NCBI RefSeq assembly: GCF_002261215.1
Contig: NZ_NEVS01000004.1
Coordinates: 4,278,001 to 4,342,000 of the forward strand
Direction: 5' to 3'
Source of the DNA: Bordetella genomosp. 11
GTDB lineage: Bacteria; Pseudomonadota; Gammaproteobacteria; Burkholderiales; Burkholderiaceae_B
DNA: 64,000 nt
The notes below the pieces were generated by a model. That model did not search any database. It worked only from the letters and a program-made list of their open reading frames with translations, and was not told where the DNA came from. Position numbers and translations under genes: made by a program. Below are positions 1 through 8,230 of this stretch, piece by piece (the first letter of the stretch is position 1; each line of letters begins with the position of its first letter).

Positions 1-205
1 CCAGCGGCGTGCGGTATAGGGTGGCGAACTGCCGCCGCGACAGCGACGTGCGCTGCCAGATGTGTTCCAGCAGCTTCTGCCGGCGCGGTGTTGCCAGCAG
101 CGATGCGGCCGATTCGGGCCGCAGCAACCCTTTCGGGAGGTCGGTGGCGGGCGCTGGCGACGGGGCAGCGACCGGGGGCCGTTTTCGCTGGAACAGGGAG
201 AGCAT
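1..205 (-). CDS. traI: MobH-type relaxase TraI, N-terminal part (cut by window edge)
   Basis: Only the first 68 codons are present; the gene continues beyond the window start. The visible residues match the start of the TraI_2/MobH relaxases of clc-type ICEs: a Pro-rich start, then the stretch LLRPESAASLLATPRRQKLL and the helix HIWQRTSLSRRQF. In this family the relaxase nicks oriT and pilots the transferred strand; the HD-like catalytic part lies outside the window. The ATG at 205 is preceded by AGAGGA. It is divergent from the toxin-antitoxin genes at 521. The assignment rests on remembered family similarity of a short segment. Confidence 0.8.
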   Translation of the reverse strand, partial: MLSLFQRKRPPVAAPSPAPATDLPKGLLRPESAASLLATPRRQKLLEHIWQRTSLSRRQFATLYRTPL

Positions 206-458
206 GCGGGTGTCCTCTGGGGGGCCGGCCGGGAGGCCTTTTCGCCTTTTCGAGGTAGGGCCTTTCCCCTTGCACCCCATTCCCTTGCCGTTTCGGCCCT
301 TTGGCCTTTAACCGTTTCGGTATAGCCGGGCCTGGGTTGCGTCTCCAGCGTCAATGTGGAACCCGCACGAATGGATTGGACGGAGACCTGGCGCTGGCCC
401 CTGCCTATGCTGCGGGGACGCTACCCCCGGCAGGTAGGCTCTCGCTCAGGCGACTAAG
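206..458. other. Intergenic region between relaxase and toxin-antitoxin genes
   Basis: About 250 bp without a convincing gene. It separates the leftward relaxase from a rightward toxin-antitoxin pair. Reading frames present here have no ribosome binding site and an unnatural composition. I see nothing else definable in it. Confidence 0.5.
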
Positions 459-487
459 TTGACAAATGCGACAAGGGCGACTAGAGT
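459..487 (+). promoter_or_regulatory. Sigma70-like promoter of the xre-res pair
   Basis: TTGACA at 459-464, a 17-bp spacer, then TAGAGT at 482-487. It lies 34 bp upstream of the antitoxin ATG. The -35 is perfect and the -10 matches 4 of 6. Xre/RES pairs are usually autoregulated from such a promoter; no clear operator palindrome was picked out. Confidence 0.6.
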
Positions 488-520
488 GAATCCTGTCTCA
501 AACCTGCTTGGGAGATGACC

Positions 521-1147
521 ATGCCCACCGCCATTGAATTCATTGCCGATCGTCTGCCGCGCGTCACCGTGGAGGACGTGCGCCGTTTCGCGGATACCGT
601 TGAAATCCTGGATGCGCCGGCTTTCGCGGCCGAGTTGCAGGCGTTCATTCACGAGCGCGTGGAGGCGGTAAAACTGCCAGCCAACCTCGAAGGCGAAACG
701 GTGGAGCAGGCCCTGGCGCGCAAGGCGGCCGCGCTGCGCACCGAAACGCGCTGGACCCCGACTGAAACCGACGTCCAGCGAGGCCGCGCCGTGTTGCTGG
801 AATCCTTCAACCAGCCGCACAACCTGCCGATCCCCGAGTACGCCAAGCTGGCGGACAAGTCGCGCCAGCAGATCTACAAGGACATCCTCGCGCGCCGGCT
901 GCTGGCGCTGAATGTGGGGCCGCGCGGCCAGAAGCTGCCCGACTGGCAGCTCGACCCGGTGAAGCAGCAGTTGACCCAAACCGTGCTTCAAGAGGTCGAG
1001 GGCATCGACCACTGGACGATCTACCGCGCACTATCCGAACCGCTCGAAGGCTTGGGCGGACGCTCGCCGGTGGATGCGGTGACGCATGGCACGATCGATG
1101 ACGTGGCCGAAGCGGTGTTCAACGTGCTGGGCGTCCAGGTGCATTGA
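521..1147 (+). CDS. Xre/MbcA/ParS-family antitoxin of a RES-type toxin-antitoxin system
   Basis: A 208-residue protein. The ATG at 521 is chosen over one at 515 because GGGAG lies 7 bp before it, whereas it overlaps the earlier codon. The middle part (about 95-130) reads as a small helix-turn-helix (YAKLADKSRQQIYKDILARRL). The C-terminal half has the family layout for toxin binding, ending in the FNVLGV element. It neutralises the toxin encoded 12 bp downstream and probably represses the operon. The order antitoxin then RES toxin supports the call. The pair interrupts the usual relaxase-DUF3742 neighbourhood of these ICEs, so it is likely cargo. Confidence 0.8.
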   Translation: MPTAIEFIADRLPRVTVEDVRRFADTVEILDAPAFAAELQAFIHERVEAVKLPANLEGETVEQALARKAAALRTETRWTPTETDVQRGRAVLLESFNQPHNLPIPEYAKLADKSRQQIYKDILARRLLALNVGPRGQKLPDWQLDPVKQQLTQTVLQEVEGIDHWTIYRALSEPLEGLGGRSPVDAVTHGTIDDVAEAVFNVLGVQVH

Positions 1148-1159
1148 GGCAAGACCGCC

Positions 1160-1789
1160 ATGAGCCGCGAACTGCCTTCGTTCCTGATCGATGCCGGTGA
1201 ACTGCTCCAGCATGTGAGCCGCATCGTCTATCGGGGCAGCCCGCTGTACTATGGCCGCAGCGGCACCAATCGCTACGATGACCCGGCGCGGGACTATGGC
1301 GTGCTGTACCTGGGGCGCGACCTGCCCACGGCGCTGATGGAGTCGGTGTTTCACAAGCACCAGTGGCTTGCGGACACGGAGCGCTCGATCGCGCTGAAAG
1401 AAGTTAAGGGCCGGATGGTGCGCGCAGTAGGCGTGATGGCCGACGTGCTCCTGGCCGACCTCACGGCGCCGGGCATCATGGCGGGCTACTTCGGCCTGAA
1501 TCTGGAGCAGCTGGCCAACCGCAACTACACGCATACGCAGCAGGTGTCTGCCCAGGTGCATGCGATGCTCGATGACGACGGCCAGCCACTGTTCGACGGG
1601 TTGCTCTATCCGTCGCGCAACAACTATCCCGACACGAGCATCGCTCTGTTCGAGCGTGCGGGAACGAAGGTCAGCGTCATCGAGGACATCGACCTGGTTG
1701 ACCATGTGGATTGGCCGCGTTTCGTTGCCGCCTATCGCATCGGCGTGGAACCTGACCCCGGCCCGGTGGAGCCGGACGAAGCGCCCTGA
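1160..1789 (+). CDS. RES-domain toxin (NAD+-degrading)
   Basis: A 209-residue RES-family protein. Visible signatures are the Arg-rich start YRGSPLYYGRSGTNRYDDP, the strand YGVLYLGRDLPTALMES containing the conserved Glu (about residue 61), and the late Ser in LLYPSRNNYPD (about residue 152). Known RES toxins degrade NAD+ by phosphorolysis or hydrolysis, giving growth arrest in the cytoplasm. It follows the antitoxin gene by 12 bp and is surely cotranscribed. The length and all three expected catalytic positions look intact, so it is probably active. It may serve as an addiction module that stabilises the ICE. Confidence 0.85.
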   Translation: MSRELPSFLIDAGELLQHVSRIVYRGSPLYYGRSGTNRYDDPARDYGVLYLGRDLPTALMESVFHKHQWLADTERSIALKEVKGRMVRAVGVMADVLLADLTAPGIMAGYFGLNLEQLANRNYTHTQQVSAQVHAMLDDDGQPLFDGLLYPSRNNYPDTSIALFERAGTKVSVIEDIDLVDHVDWPRFVAAYRIGVEPDPGPVEPDEAP

Positions 1790-1873
1790 AACAGCAAGAG
1801 AACACATTGAAGCCCCGAACCGAATGACGTGGAGCAAACTGGAATAAATCTTCCTCAGCAGCAGGAGACGACC

Positions 1874-2245
1874 ATGAACACTACAACCCGCATCAGCTTC
1901 GCAGAACGCATCGGCCGAGCCTTTGGCCGAGGGTGGCGCGCTTACGCGCACGGTGAGCGGCGCACGTCGAACTGGTTGGTCTCCAAGGGAGTTCCGGTGA
2001 CGGGCACCACCGTACTGCTGTGGGCGGTCAAGCTGGTTGTGCTGGGACTGCTGTTGTACGTTGCTTTCTGGCCGGCACTGCTGCTGGTGTGCCTGTTGGT
2101 TGTGGCTCGCGGTCTTGGCAAAGGCACTGATGACTTCTCGCTGCCACGAGACGAACTGCGCCATGGTGAAGCAGGATTCGGCCTGTATTCGTCCGACGGA
2201 CATCGTCTCGACCCGCACGACCCGAACAATCCGTATGACGACTAG
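1874..2245 (+). CDS. DUF3742 family small membrane protein
   Basis: 123 residues. The ATG at 1874 has CAGGAG 8 bp upstream; an in-frame ATG at 1829 lacks this. The N-terminus is basic (RIGRAFGRGWRAYAHGERR). A long hydrophobic segment at about 50-78 forms one or two membrane helices. The tail is acidic and ends in DPHDPNNPYDD. Proteins of this type sit between the relaxase and TraG genes in clc/PAGI-2 ICEs. The function is unknown. It converges with TraG-N, whose stop codon lies 5 bp away. Confidence 0.75.
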   Translation: MNTTTRISFAERIGRAFGRGWRAYAHGERRTSNWLVSKGVPVTGTTVLLWAVKLVVLGLLLYVAFWPALLLVCLLVVARGLGKGTDDFSLPRDELRHGEAGFGLYSSDGHRLDPHDPNNPYDD

Positions 2246-2249
2246 GCGT

Positions 2250-3758
2250 TCAGCGCGTCACCCTGTTGACCCCCGATGAAGTACTGTCTTTCGCTTCCTT
2301 TGATCCCGTCGCGAGATTCTGTGCAATCGCACCGGCCCTAACACCTGCCCACCCCAGTGCTGCGACCCAGAAGGTCGGCAACACCAGGAACATCGTGCCC
2401 ATGACGAACATCAAGAGCATGTCACCAAAGGCGTTGTTCAGCCCCACCACCGGGTCGAAATTGCTGTGCGGCCGGTTCCATCCCCAGCCCCACCCGTAGA
2501 GCGCATCGAGGATGGTGCTGTCGATCCAGCGCGCGAGCTGGAACCAGAAGTCGACGAAGAACAGCGCAAACTGTACGACGCTGACAGTGACGACCGTCTT
2601 CAGGTCGTAGGTGCCCACGACCAGCACGAGCGGAATGCAGATGACCAATGCCATCTTGAGCAAGGCAAGCACCATGGGCAAAGCTTGGCGCACCACGTCC
2701 ATGGCGGGAAACGCCGCAATCGCCCCGACCGCCATCCCGACGTCGCCCGTGGCCCGGGTCACGATGTTCGGCAAGGTCTTGTCGATCTGGCCGCCATAGT
2801 CGGTATAGACGCTGCCCTGGTTCAGCTTCTGCTGCCGCGGCGAAGCGATCGCGCGGATCACCGAGTCGTCAACCTCGGTGCGGCTCAGGAACCCGGCCCA
2901 GCCCGCCAGGCGGTTCAAAAGGCTCGGGTCCACTTGCCCGAGCAGCCGTGCCCGCAGGCCGTTGCTGCCATCGGCCCACCACTGCTGGCAGGTCGGATAG
3001 CCGCCGCCGTTGGCGACCTGCGCCAAGCCCGCATCCCGGCTGCTGTCATAGGGCCAGGACTCCCGTGCCGTGCTGGACCGATAACTGTCGTAGTAGCCGC
3101 CCGTGTCAGTGAAATACCGCGAACCGATCCAGGTCACGTCGTGCATCTGATCCTCATCGAGGTCCGGACGCTGCATGAACAGCTTGGCACGGGCTGGCCC
3201 GTAGCAATCCTGGCTGAAATCCACCACTTCCTGAGCCAGTACCGGGTCGTCGATGCGGGTTGCGTCGATTTCCATCCTCATCTGCCGCAGGTCTGTCCCA
3301 CACGGGATTGCCGCCACCGAAGCGCCGGTAACGGCGCGCGAGAGTGCGTGCATGAACCCCCACCAGACCGGCACCTTCGCTGACTGATTGTTAATGGTGC
3401 TGAAGGACTGCGACCAGCCCGTGTCGGCGGGAAGCGGTACGCTGACCTGGCATTGGGTCGAGCGCGAGTTGTCGTACTTGATGGTGTTCAGGTCGACGTC
3501 GATGAACGGGATTCCGGCAAACATCACCACCACGATGGCGACGAACACGCGGTTCTCGATACGTGCGGCCGAGAGTACGCCTTTGTTGCCTTCGTCGGCG
3601 CCTTCGGAACGCGCTTTCAGCCATTCCTGCACGATGATCGCCACGAAGGGTAATGCGAACACCCCGCTGGATACCAGCACCGCCCAGATGCCGTTGTGGA
3701 CGATCCAGGACACCAGGGTCAGGTAGTACTCCAGGTAATCTGTCGTAAAAAGCGTCAT
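2250..3758 (-). CDS. traG: TraG N-terminal domain mating-channel protein
   Basis: A 502-residue membrane protein of the TraG_N type: N-terminal hydrophobic segments at about 15-45 and 70-90, a long periplasmic region with conserved Cys and Trp residues (about 100-330), then a cluster of membrane helices (about 345-475). In F-like systems the TraG N-terminus works in pilus assembly and mating-pair stabilisation. Unlike F TraG, it ends at the membrane domain, which is usual for ICE versions. It is the last gene of a leftward operon starting at 6933 and follows the 122-residue membrane protein by 15 bp. Confidence 0.85.
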   Translation of the reverse strand: MTLFTTDYLEYYLTLVSWIVHNGIWAVLVSSGVFALPFVAIIVQEWLKARSEGADEGNKGVLSAARIENRVFVAIVVVMFAGIPFIDVDLNTIKYDNSRSTQCQVSVPLPADTGWSQSFSTINNQSAKVPVWWGFMHALSRAVTGASVAAIPCGTDLRQMRMEIDATRIDDPVLAQEVVDFSQDCYGPARAKLFMQRPDLDEDQMHDVTWIGSRYFTDTGGYYDSYRSSTARESWPYDSSRDAGLAQVANGGGYPTCQQWWADGSNGLRARLLGQVDPSLLNRLAGWAGFLSRTEVDDSVIRAIASPRQQKLNQGSVYTDYGGQIDKTLPNIVTRATGDVGMAVGAIAAFPAMDVVRQALPMVLALLKMALVICIPLVLVVGTYDLKTVVTVSVVQFALFFVDFWFQLARWIDSTILDALYGWGWGWNRPHSNFDPVVGLNNAFGDMLLMFVMGTMFLVLPTFWVAALGWAGVRAGAIAQNLATGSKEAKDSTSSGVNRVTR

Positions 3759-3773
3759 GGCCCGAATCCTCCC

Positions 3774-4142
3774 TCAACCCTGCATCAGCAGGCTGGTTTC
3801 CAGCGCCACGATGGCGACGATGCCGGCGACCTCGCTGCGCAGCAGGCGGCGCCGCGCCTGTTGCACGGCTGTGGGATCGGCCTCGCGCGCCAACAGCCGG
3901 CGGCGCATCCACGCCCAGCCGTAGGCCGTCGCACCGTACAGGCACAGCCGCCAGACCAGGAAGTAGCCCGCAGTGGCCGCCAGCCACCGCTCCCAGCCAG
4001 CGACGCTGCCGACCAGGTAGATGCCGGCGATGTTGACGCCCACGACGGCAGCCACGATCACTACCGTCCACAGCAGCGCCTTCGCCGCACGCCGGCTGAA
4101 CAGTTGGCGTGGCCGCAGTCCGCTCGCGCGCAACGGGCTCAT
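3774..4142 (-). CDS. Small ICE membrane protein of unknown function
   Basis: 122 residues with predicted membrane segments at about 23-47 and 52-75, a basic cytoplasmic stretch (WMRRRLLAREADPTAVQQARRRLL) and a third hydrophobic segment near the C-terminus. Its start overlaps the end of the TIGR03755 gene (ATGA overlap at 4139-4142), so translation is probably coupled. Proteins of this size and shape lie between the PFL_4711-type and TraG genes of related ICEs. It presumably belongs to the mating channel; no catalytic motif is seen. Confidence 0.7.
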   Translation of the reverse strand: MSPLRASGLRPRQLFSRRAAKALLWTVVIVAAVVGVNIAGIYLVGSVAGWERWLAATAGYFLVWRLCLYGATAYGWAWMRRRLLAREADPTAVQQARRRLLRSEVAGIVAIVALETSLLMQG

Positions 4143-5533
4143 GGGTTGCCTCCCGGGTTGCCCTTCCGCAACTGGTCGAGGCGGTCAGGCACCGGATCGC
4201 CCTGATAGATACCGCGCGACCCAGCCGCGCGCGTGCTGTGCCGCTGGATGATCGCCATCGGCGAGTTGTTCGCCAGTTCGCGACGCAGTTCCAATTCCGT
4301 CTTGAGGTTGCGGATCTCGCGGTCGAGCGTGTCGCTCTCCTTGTTCACGGCCTCCACGGCAAGCTCGTTGGCCGCCACATTGGGCTCCTTCTTGCCGGTC
4401 AGCAGCGTACGTTGCAGCAGCAGCGCCTTCTCCAGCACCGATGACAGCGCGACCTCGGACGCCAGGCGTTGCGACAGCAGGTGCTGGTCCGGCTCGTCGC
4501 GCAACGCTTCGATGACGCCGCGCGTGATGGGCAGCGAAGCACTGCCAGCCTCGCGCAGGTTTTCAGGCGTCGTGCTCTTGGTCTTGGAAACCAAATCCTG
4601 AAGTGCCTGCAGCTTGGTTTCGTACTCTTCCTGAATCAAAGGCGTGAGCCCGACGCCGGGCACCGTCTCGGTCTTGGTGCAGGAATCGCACGTGCGCTGC
4701 TCCTGCTCCCCGAGCACCCGCGTGGCCCATTCAACCGCTTGTTGCGGCGAGGTCCAGGTTTGGCAAGACAGGCTCGCGCAACTGGCGGTCGAGATGGAGG
4801 ACGTGTCGGTCACGCCGCGGCCATTGACCAGGTTGTATCCTGCACGGGTGACGTCGCCGACCACCTTGATGGCGGACTGCCCCGAACCGCCAGCATTGCT
4901 GCCCCCCACCCAGGGCACTCCGTCGTTGCCCCGCCGCGTTTCGGCCTGCTCGATGGCCGAGACCGCATCGGTACTCGAAACGGCATCGCGCAATGCCATA
5001 CCTTCGGCCATCTGGCTCCATCCGAGTTGGCCGCCCGCCGTGTCGGCCATCCTCTCGGCCATGGCCCGGCACGTCAGCTTGGAGCGGTCGAAATCCAGCC
5101 GGGCCTGCAGCACGCCATTGGTGAGCAGGTTGTACAGGCCAGGATCGGCCCGCTGGATGATCAGCGCGGGCAGGGACGCCACCGCACTGGTGGCGCTCTG
5201 GATCACAGACGACATGATCTGTTGGAAGCCGTTGGTGATACCGTTGAGCTGGTTTTTCAGCGTGGTCTGGATGCTCATGTCACCGCAGATCAGATTGCTG
5301 TTCCAGCCTACGCCGACGCCGATCGAGCGCATGCCGGCCGCATGGCCCATGGACACCGCGCTGCCGCCGCCGATCGAGTACATGACGTCATCTCCGATGA
5401 CGTTGCCGCTGGTCTGGTAGCCCAGTTGGCCCCAGGCCACGCCGCTTGCCAGCGTCAGTGCGCTCGCCAACGCGAGAGCGTTCCTCGCGCGACGCACCGG
5501 AACGGAGAACGGTTTGAATTCACGATGCTTCAT
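4139..5533 (-). CDS. Integrating conjugative element protein, PFL_4711 family (TIGR03755)
   Basis: 464 residues. A signal peptide is visible: basic start MKHREFKPFSVPVRRAR, hydrophobic core ALALASALTLASG, cleavage near AWGQ. The mature part holds a TraH-like region rich in Gly and Ser with paired Cys (LICGD, LTCRAM, CASLSCQTW, CDSCTKTET), then a long polar helical tail (about 300-430) likely to be coiled coil. TraH-like proteins act in the periplasm in pilus assembly. It sits between the TIGR03756 gene and a small membrane protein gene in one leftward operon. Confidence 0.85.
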   Translation of the reverse strand: MKHREFKPFSVPVRRARNALALASALTLASGVAWGQLGYQTSGNVIGDDVMYSIGGGSAVSMGHAAGMRSIGVGVGWNSNLICGDMSIQTTLKNQLNGITNGFQQIMSSVIQSATSAVASLPALIIQRADPGLYNLLTNGVLQARLDFDRSKLTCRAMAERMADTAGGQLGWSQMAEGMALRDAVSSTDAVSAIEQAETRRGNDGVPWVGGSNAGGSGQSAIKVVGDVTRAGYNLVNGRGVTDTSSISTASCASLSCQTWTSPQQAVEWATRVLGEQEQRTCDSCTKTETVPGVGLTPLIQEEYETKLQALQDLVSKTKSTTPENLREAGSASLPITRGVIEALRDEPDQHLLSQRLASEVALSSVLEKALLLQRTLLTGKKEPNVAANELAVEAVNKESDTLDREIRNLKTELELRRELANNSPMAIIQRHSTRAAGSRGIYQGDPVPDRLDQLRKGNPGGNP

Positions 5534-5542
5534 CGCGTCACC

Positions 5543-6490
5543 TCAGAGGAAATCAACGCTGCCAAGGAACACCTGTCCGCGGCGTTCGCAGCAGGCATAC
5601 GGCCGCCACAGCGCCCAGGCGTAGTCGCCTTGCTGGGCCTGGGTCAGGAAGCCGCTGCGAGGGAAGACCGTGCAGGACGAGGACAGAACAGGGGTGAGTT
5701 CCTGCCACTTGCCGGTCGAGGCATCGCCTTCCACCAGTGCGCCGGCAGGCCAGTAGCCGGGCCGCGAATTGGCGAGCAGCGGCTGGTAGACGTGGATCTG
5801 CCCGCGGCGCGTGACGACATCGCCCGCGCGCTGGGCAACAACCGCGCCTGCCTTGTGGTCGTCGCTCTGGTGCAGGAACCCACCGCGTGGATACACGTTG
5901 CCCCAAAGGTTCAACGTGGTGCGTGCGCCGATCTCCCGCATCCCTGGAATCAGCGCTTCGGGGTAGGCCATCTCCGGTACGTTGTAGCGCCAGGCCAGCG
6001 TGTCCAGGGTGCTGAGCAGATACGGCATGAATGCCGTGCCTGCACCCTCGCAGATGTAGCCGGACGATGAAGCGAACTCGCTGAAGACCAGAGAACCAGG
6101 ATGGCCGATCACATCCGCGTTCTTGAACTTCGCGAGGTTGTTCTCATGGTCTTCGTTCGTCGTTCCGTCCCCGCCGGCCTGGGCAGATGGGTTGGGCGTG
6201 CTCATGGCACGAACTTCGATCCAGGGGTTCTCTCCGGTGTTGCTGTAGCTGGAGACGACCGCATCGGGAACGTAGTGGCGCACCTTGATGGACGTGCGTA
6301 CCGTGCAGCCGGTCCAGGTGCAGTAGAGCCAGTAGCAGATGCCAACGACGCGATATTCGAGACAGTCGGGCGATGCCACCGAGCCGACGATGGTGGCGGT
6401 GTTGAGGGCGTAGCTGCCCGTGGCGCTGAGCAGCAGTACGGACGCCACGCCTGCGCGCAAGCGGCGCATCAGGTCAAATGAACGAGTCAC
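5543..6490 (-). CDS. Integrating conjugative element protein, PFL_4710 family (TIGR03756), TraU-like
   Basis: 315 residues. A signal peptide is present (RRLRAGVASVLLLSATGSYA). The mature protein is Cys-rich, with pairs such as CLEYRVVGICYWLYC, CTVFPRSG and YACCERRGQVFLG, as in TraU-like periplasmic proteins stabilised by disulfides. It is thought to act with the TraH-like and TrbC-like proteins in DNA transfer and mating-pair formation. The start overlaps the preceding gene by ATGA (6487-6490) and the next gene starts 10 bp after its stop, so translation is tightly coupled. Confidence 0.85.
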   Translation of the reverse strand: MTRSFDLMRRLRAGVASVLLLSATGSYALNTATIVGSVASPDCLEYRVVGICYWLYCTWTGCTVRTSIKVRHYVPDAVVSSYSNTGENPWIEVRAMSTPNPSAQAGGDGTTNEDHENNLAKFKNADVIGHPGSLVFSEFASSSGYICEGAGTAFMPYLLSTLDTLAWRYNVPEMAYPEALIPGMREIGARTTLNLWGNVYPRGGFLHQSDDHKAGAVVAQRAGDVVTRRGQIHVYQPLLANSRPGYWPAGALVEGDASTGKWQELTPVLSSSCTVFPRSGFLTQAQQGDYAWALWRPYACCERRGQVFLGSVDFL

Positions 6491-6933
6491 GGCTGGGCCC
6501 TCCGGTGCTGTTCAATGCGCGCTACGGCGCGGGCCACATCTGGCTCGCCATAGACCACGTAGCGCTGGTCCACCACGATCGCTGGAATGCTGGTGACGCC
6601 CAGGCTCCAGGCATCGGTGACGCCTTGGTATGCGGAGGCGATGCGGCGCTGCAGATCAGCGCCGCCGCTGGAGAGCCGGCGCTTGACGATGGCCGTGGCC
6701 TGCTCGGGATTGGTGGGCAGATCTCCTGAAAGCTCCGCTTCAATCTGGCGGGCTTCGTCCAACTCGATCAGCCGCTCGCCGCCCATGGCCTTGACCGGGT
6801 GATGGCTGTCGGTGACGACCACCACGTCCGCAGCGAAGGTGGCCGGGCTGAAAACCGCCAGGGCGGCCGGCAGTGCCACGGTCAGGCCGAGAGTTCGCCA
6901 GCCCGGAGCGAACCGTGAATGAGATGCCGACAT
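6487..6933 (-). CDS. Integrating conjugative element protein, PFL_4709 family (TIGR03757), TrbC-like
   Basis: 148 residues with a signal peptide (LGLTVALPAALAVFSPATFAA). The body matches the thioredoxin-like TrbC/PFL_4709 family: VVVVTDSHHPVK, then GVTSIPAIVVDQRYVVYG, the typical cis-Pro end of a thioredoxin fold. No CXXC pair is present, so a redox role is unlikely; a structural role in pilus biogenesis fits better. It is the first gene of the leftward operon running to TraG at 2250. Confidence 0.8.
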   Translation of the reverse strand: MSASHSRFAPGWRTLGLTVALPAALAVFSPATFAADVVVVTDSHHPVKAMGGERLIELDEARQIEAELSGDLPTNPEQATAIVKRRLSSGGADLQRRIASAYQGVTDAWSLGVTSIPAIVVDQRYVVYGEPDVARAVARIEQHRRAQP

Positions 6934-7295
6934 GTCGATTGCCCCTAAAATTGATCAGATCCCTATGAGACGCTGATGCAGGTTCTTCAGGGGAAAACAA
7001 TGCGCAACCCGGCGTGTCCTATTTGTCAGTGGACACCACGCAGCCCAAAGAAATGGTTGGCTTGTTCTCAGGCACAAAAGGTTGTGCCAAGCGTCAACCT
7101 GGGATTGCGGGAATCACGGTTTATTGAGAAGTAGGAAGGCTGAATTTCTACATTGCCGGAATGGATCCGTGCAATTCCGACAAACCGCTTCGGCCGCAAA
7201 ACGATGTCCGCAGGCTCAGCGACAGCCTTCGGCGACACATAGCTGACGATCGGTTATAAATCATGATTCTTCACTCTCACCGGATACCCATTCCT
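6934..7295. promoter_or_regulatory. Divergent promoter region between a transfer operon and the HU gene
   Basis: About 360 bp without a gene, more AT-rich than its surroundings. It must carry the leftward promoter of the TIGR03757-TraG operon and the rightward promoter of the HU gene. For HU, TATAAA at 7255-7260 is a plausible -10 with a weak -35. If that is right, transcription starts near 7267, which favours the HU start at 7296. I see no strong operator palindrome. Confidence 0.45.
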
Positions 7296-7598
7296 ATGAA
7301 TCGCGCCGAACTCGTGGAAATCCTTGCTTCCAAGAACGATCTGTCCAAGGCGGCCACCAATGCCGTTCTCGATACGCTGATCGACAGCATCCAGACGGCT
7401 GTCAAGAAAGGCGATGTCGTCCAGTTGGTTGGCTTTGGCACCTTCAAGTCCACGAAGCGCGCAGCGCGCACCGGCAAGAACCCTGCTACCGGCGCGGCCC
7501 TGAAAATCCCTGCGTCAACCGTGCCGAAGTTCGTGGCAGGTGCCAGGTTCAAGGCGGCTGTCGATCCCAAGGCTGCGAAGCGCAAGGCGGGTAAGTAA
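7296..7598 (+). CDS. HU/IHF-family DNA-binding protein
   Basis: 100 residues of a typical HU fold: MNRAELVEILASKNDLSKAA at the N-terminus, the dimer core VQLVGFGTFKSTKRAARTGKNPATGA with the DNA-intercalating arm, and a Lys-rich tail (DPKAAKRKAGK). HU-like proteins bend DNA and assist recombination, replication and transcription. An ICE-encoded copy could help the integrase or shape ICE promoters. The ATG at 7296 is chosen because it starts the conserved domain; an in-frame ATG at 7263 would add 11 unconserved residues and nearly coincides with the predicted transcription start. Confidence 0.9.
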   Translation: MNRAELVEILASKNDLSKAATNAVLDTLIDSIQTAVKKGDVVQLVGFGTFKSTKRAARTGKNPATGAALKIPASTVPKFVAGARFKAAVDPKAAKRKAGK

Positions 7599-7692
7599 GT
7601 TCACGTGGGGCTTGCTGCGGGTGGCGGACACTTGGCGGCATTGGTTCTGCGAGTGACCTTCATTCAACTCATCGGCGACGGAGCCATAGGCC

Positions 7693-8169
7693 ATGACTGC
7701 ATTTTCTGAATCGTTCAGATCGGAGGTTGCTCGCATTGCGCGCAAGGACAACAAGAAAGAGATGGCATCTCTGCGCAAGGCGGCAATGAGCCAGCGGGGA
7801 GACATTGCTGCGCTCAAGCGCGACGTCAAGGAACTCACGAGCCAGGTGCACAGCCTGGCCAAGGCGCTGGAAAGAACGATGGCGGCAGCCGGACGCCAAG
7901 CACCGCAGCAACAAGCGGAGAATGCCTCCGGCCAGGAACCAGGCAAGCGCCGGGGGCGTGCATTTGTTTTCAGCCATGAAGCGCTCGCGGCCAAGCGGCA
8001 GGCATTCGGCATGACCCAGAAGGAAATGGCGAGCTTGCTTGGTGTCTCGTCGCTGAGCGTCTACAAATGGGAAACAGGGAAGGTCACCCCGCGCGAGGCG
8101 CAACTGGTGCGTGTGCGCGAAGTGCTCAAGATGGGTGTGCGCGAGGCCCGCAAGCAGACCGCCGAATGA
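7693..8169 (+). CDS. XRE-family regulator with N-terminal coiled coil
   Basis: 158 residues. Residues 1-70 are a charged, probably coiled-coil helix (KDNKKEMASLRKAAMSQRGD onwards). A basic linker (KRRGRAF) follows, then an XRE helix-turn-helix at about 100-140 (AKRQAFGMTQKEMASLLGVS and SVYKWETGKVTPRE). It lies 95 bp after the HU gene in the same direction, between two leftward transfer operons. A role in repressing transfer genes is inferred from position only. Confidence 0.75.
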   Translation: MTAFSESFRSEVARIARKDNKKEMASLRKAAMSQRGDIAALKRDVKELTSQVHSLAKALERTMAAAGRQAPQQQAENASGQEPGKRRGRAFVFSHEALAAKRQAFGMTQKEMASLLGVSSLSVYKWETGKVTPREAQLVRVREVLKMGVREARKQTAE

Positions 8170-8230
8170 GCAGCCGGATTGTCGACATGCGTTATGCCGC
8201 TCGCTCCGGTAAATCGACCTTCTTTTGGGG

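Noticed and set aside
9..325. Two overlapping rightward open frames at the window start
   Set aside because: They overlap the relaxase start on the opposite strand and have an Arg/Gly/Ser-rich composition typical of non-coding frames.
1031..2218. Leftward open frame of 395 codons
   Set aside because: Antisense to the RES toxin and DUF3742 genes, both of which are well supported by motifs and ribosome binding sites.
4469..6070. Long rightward open frame of 533 codons
   Set aside because: It lies antisense to the TIGR03755 and TIGR03756 genes, has no ribosome binding site, and its residue composition (Arg, Gly, Ala, His) is that of a GC-rich shadow frame.
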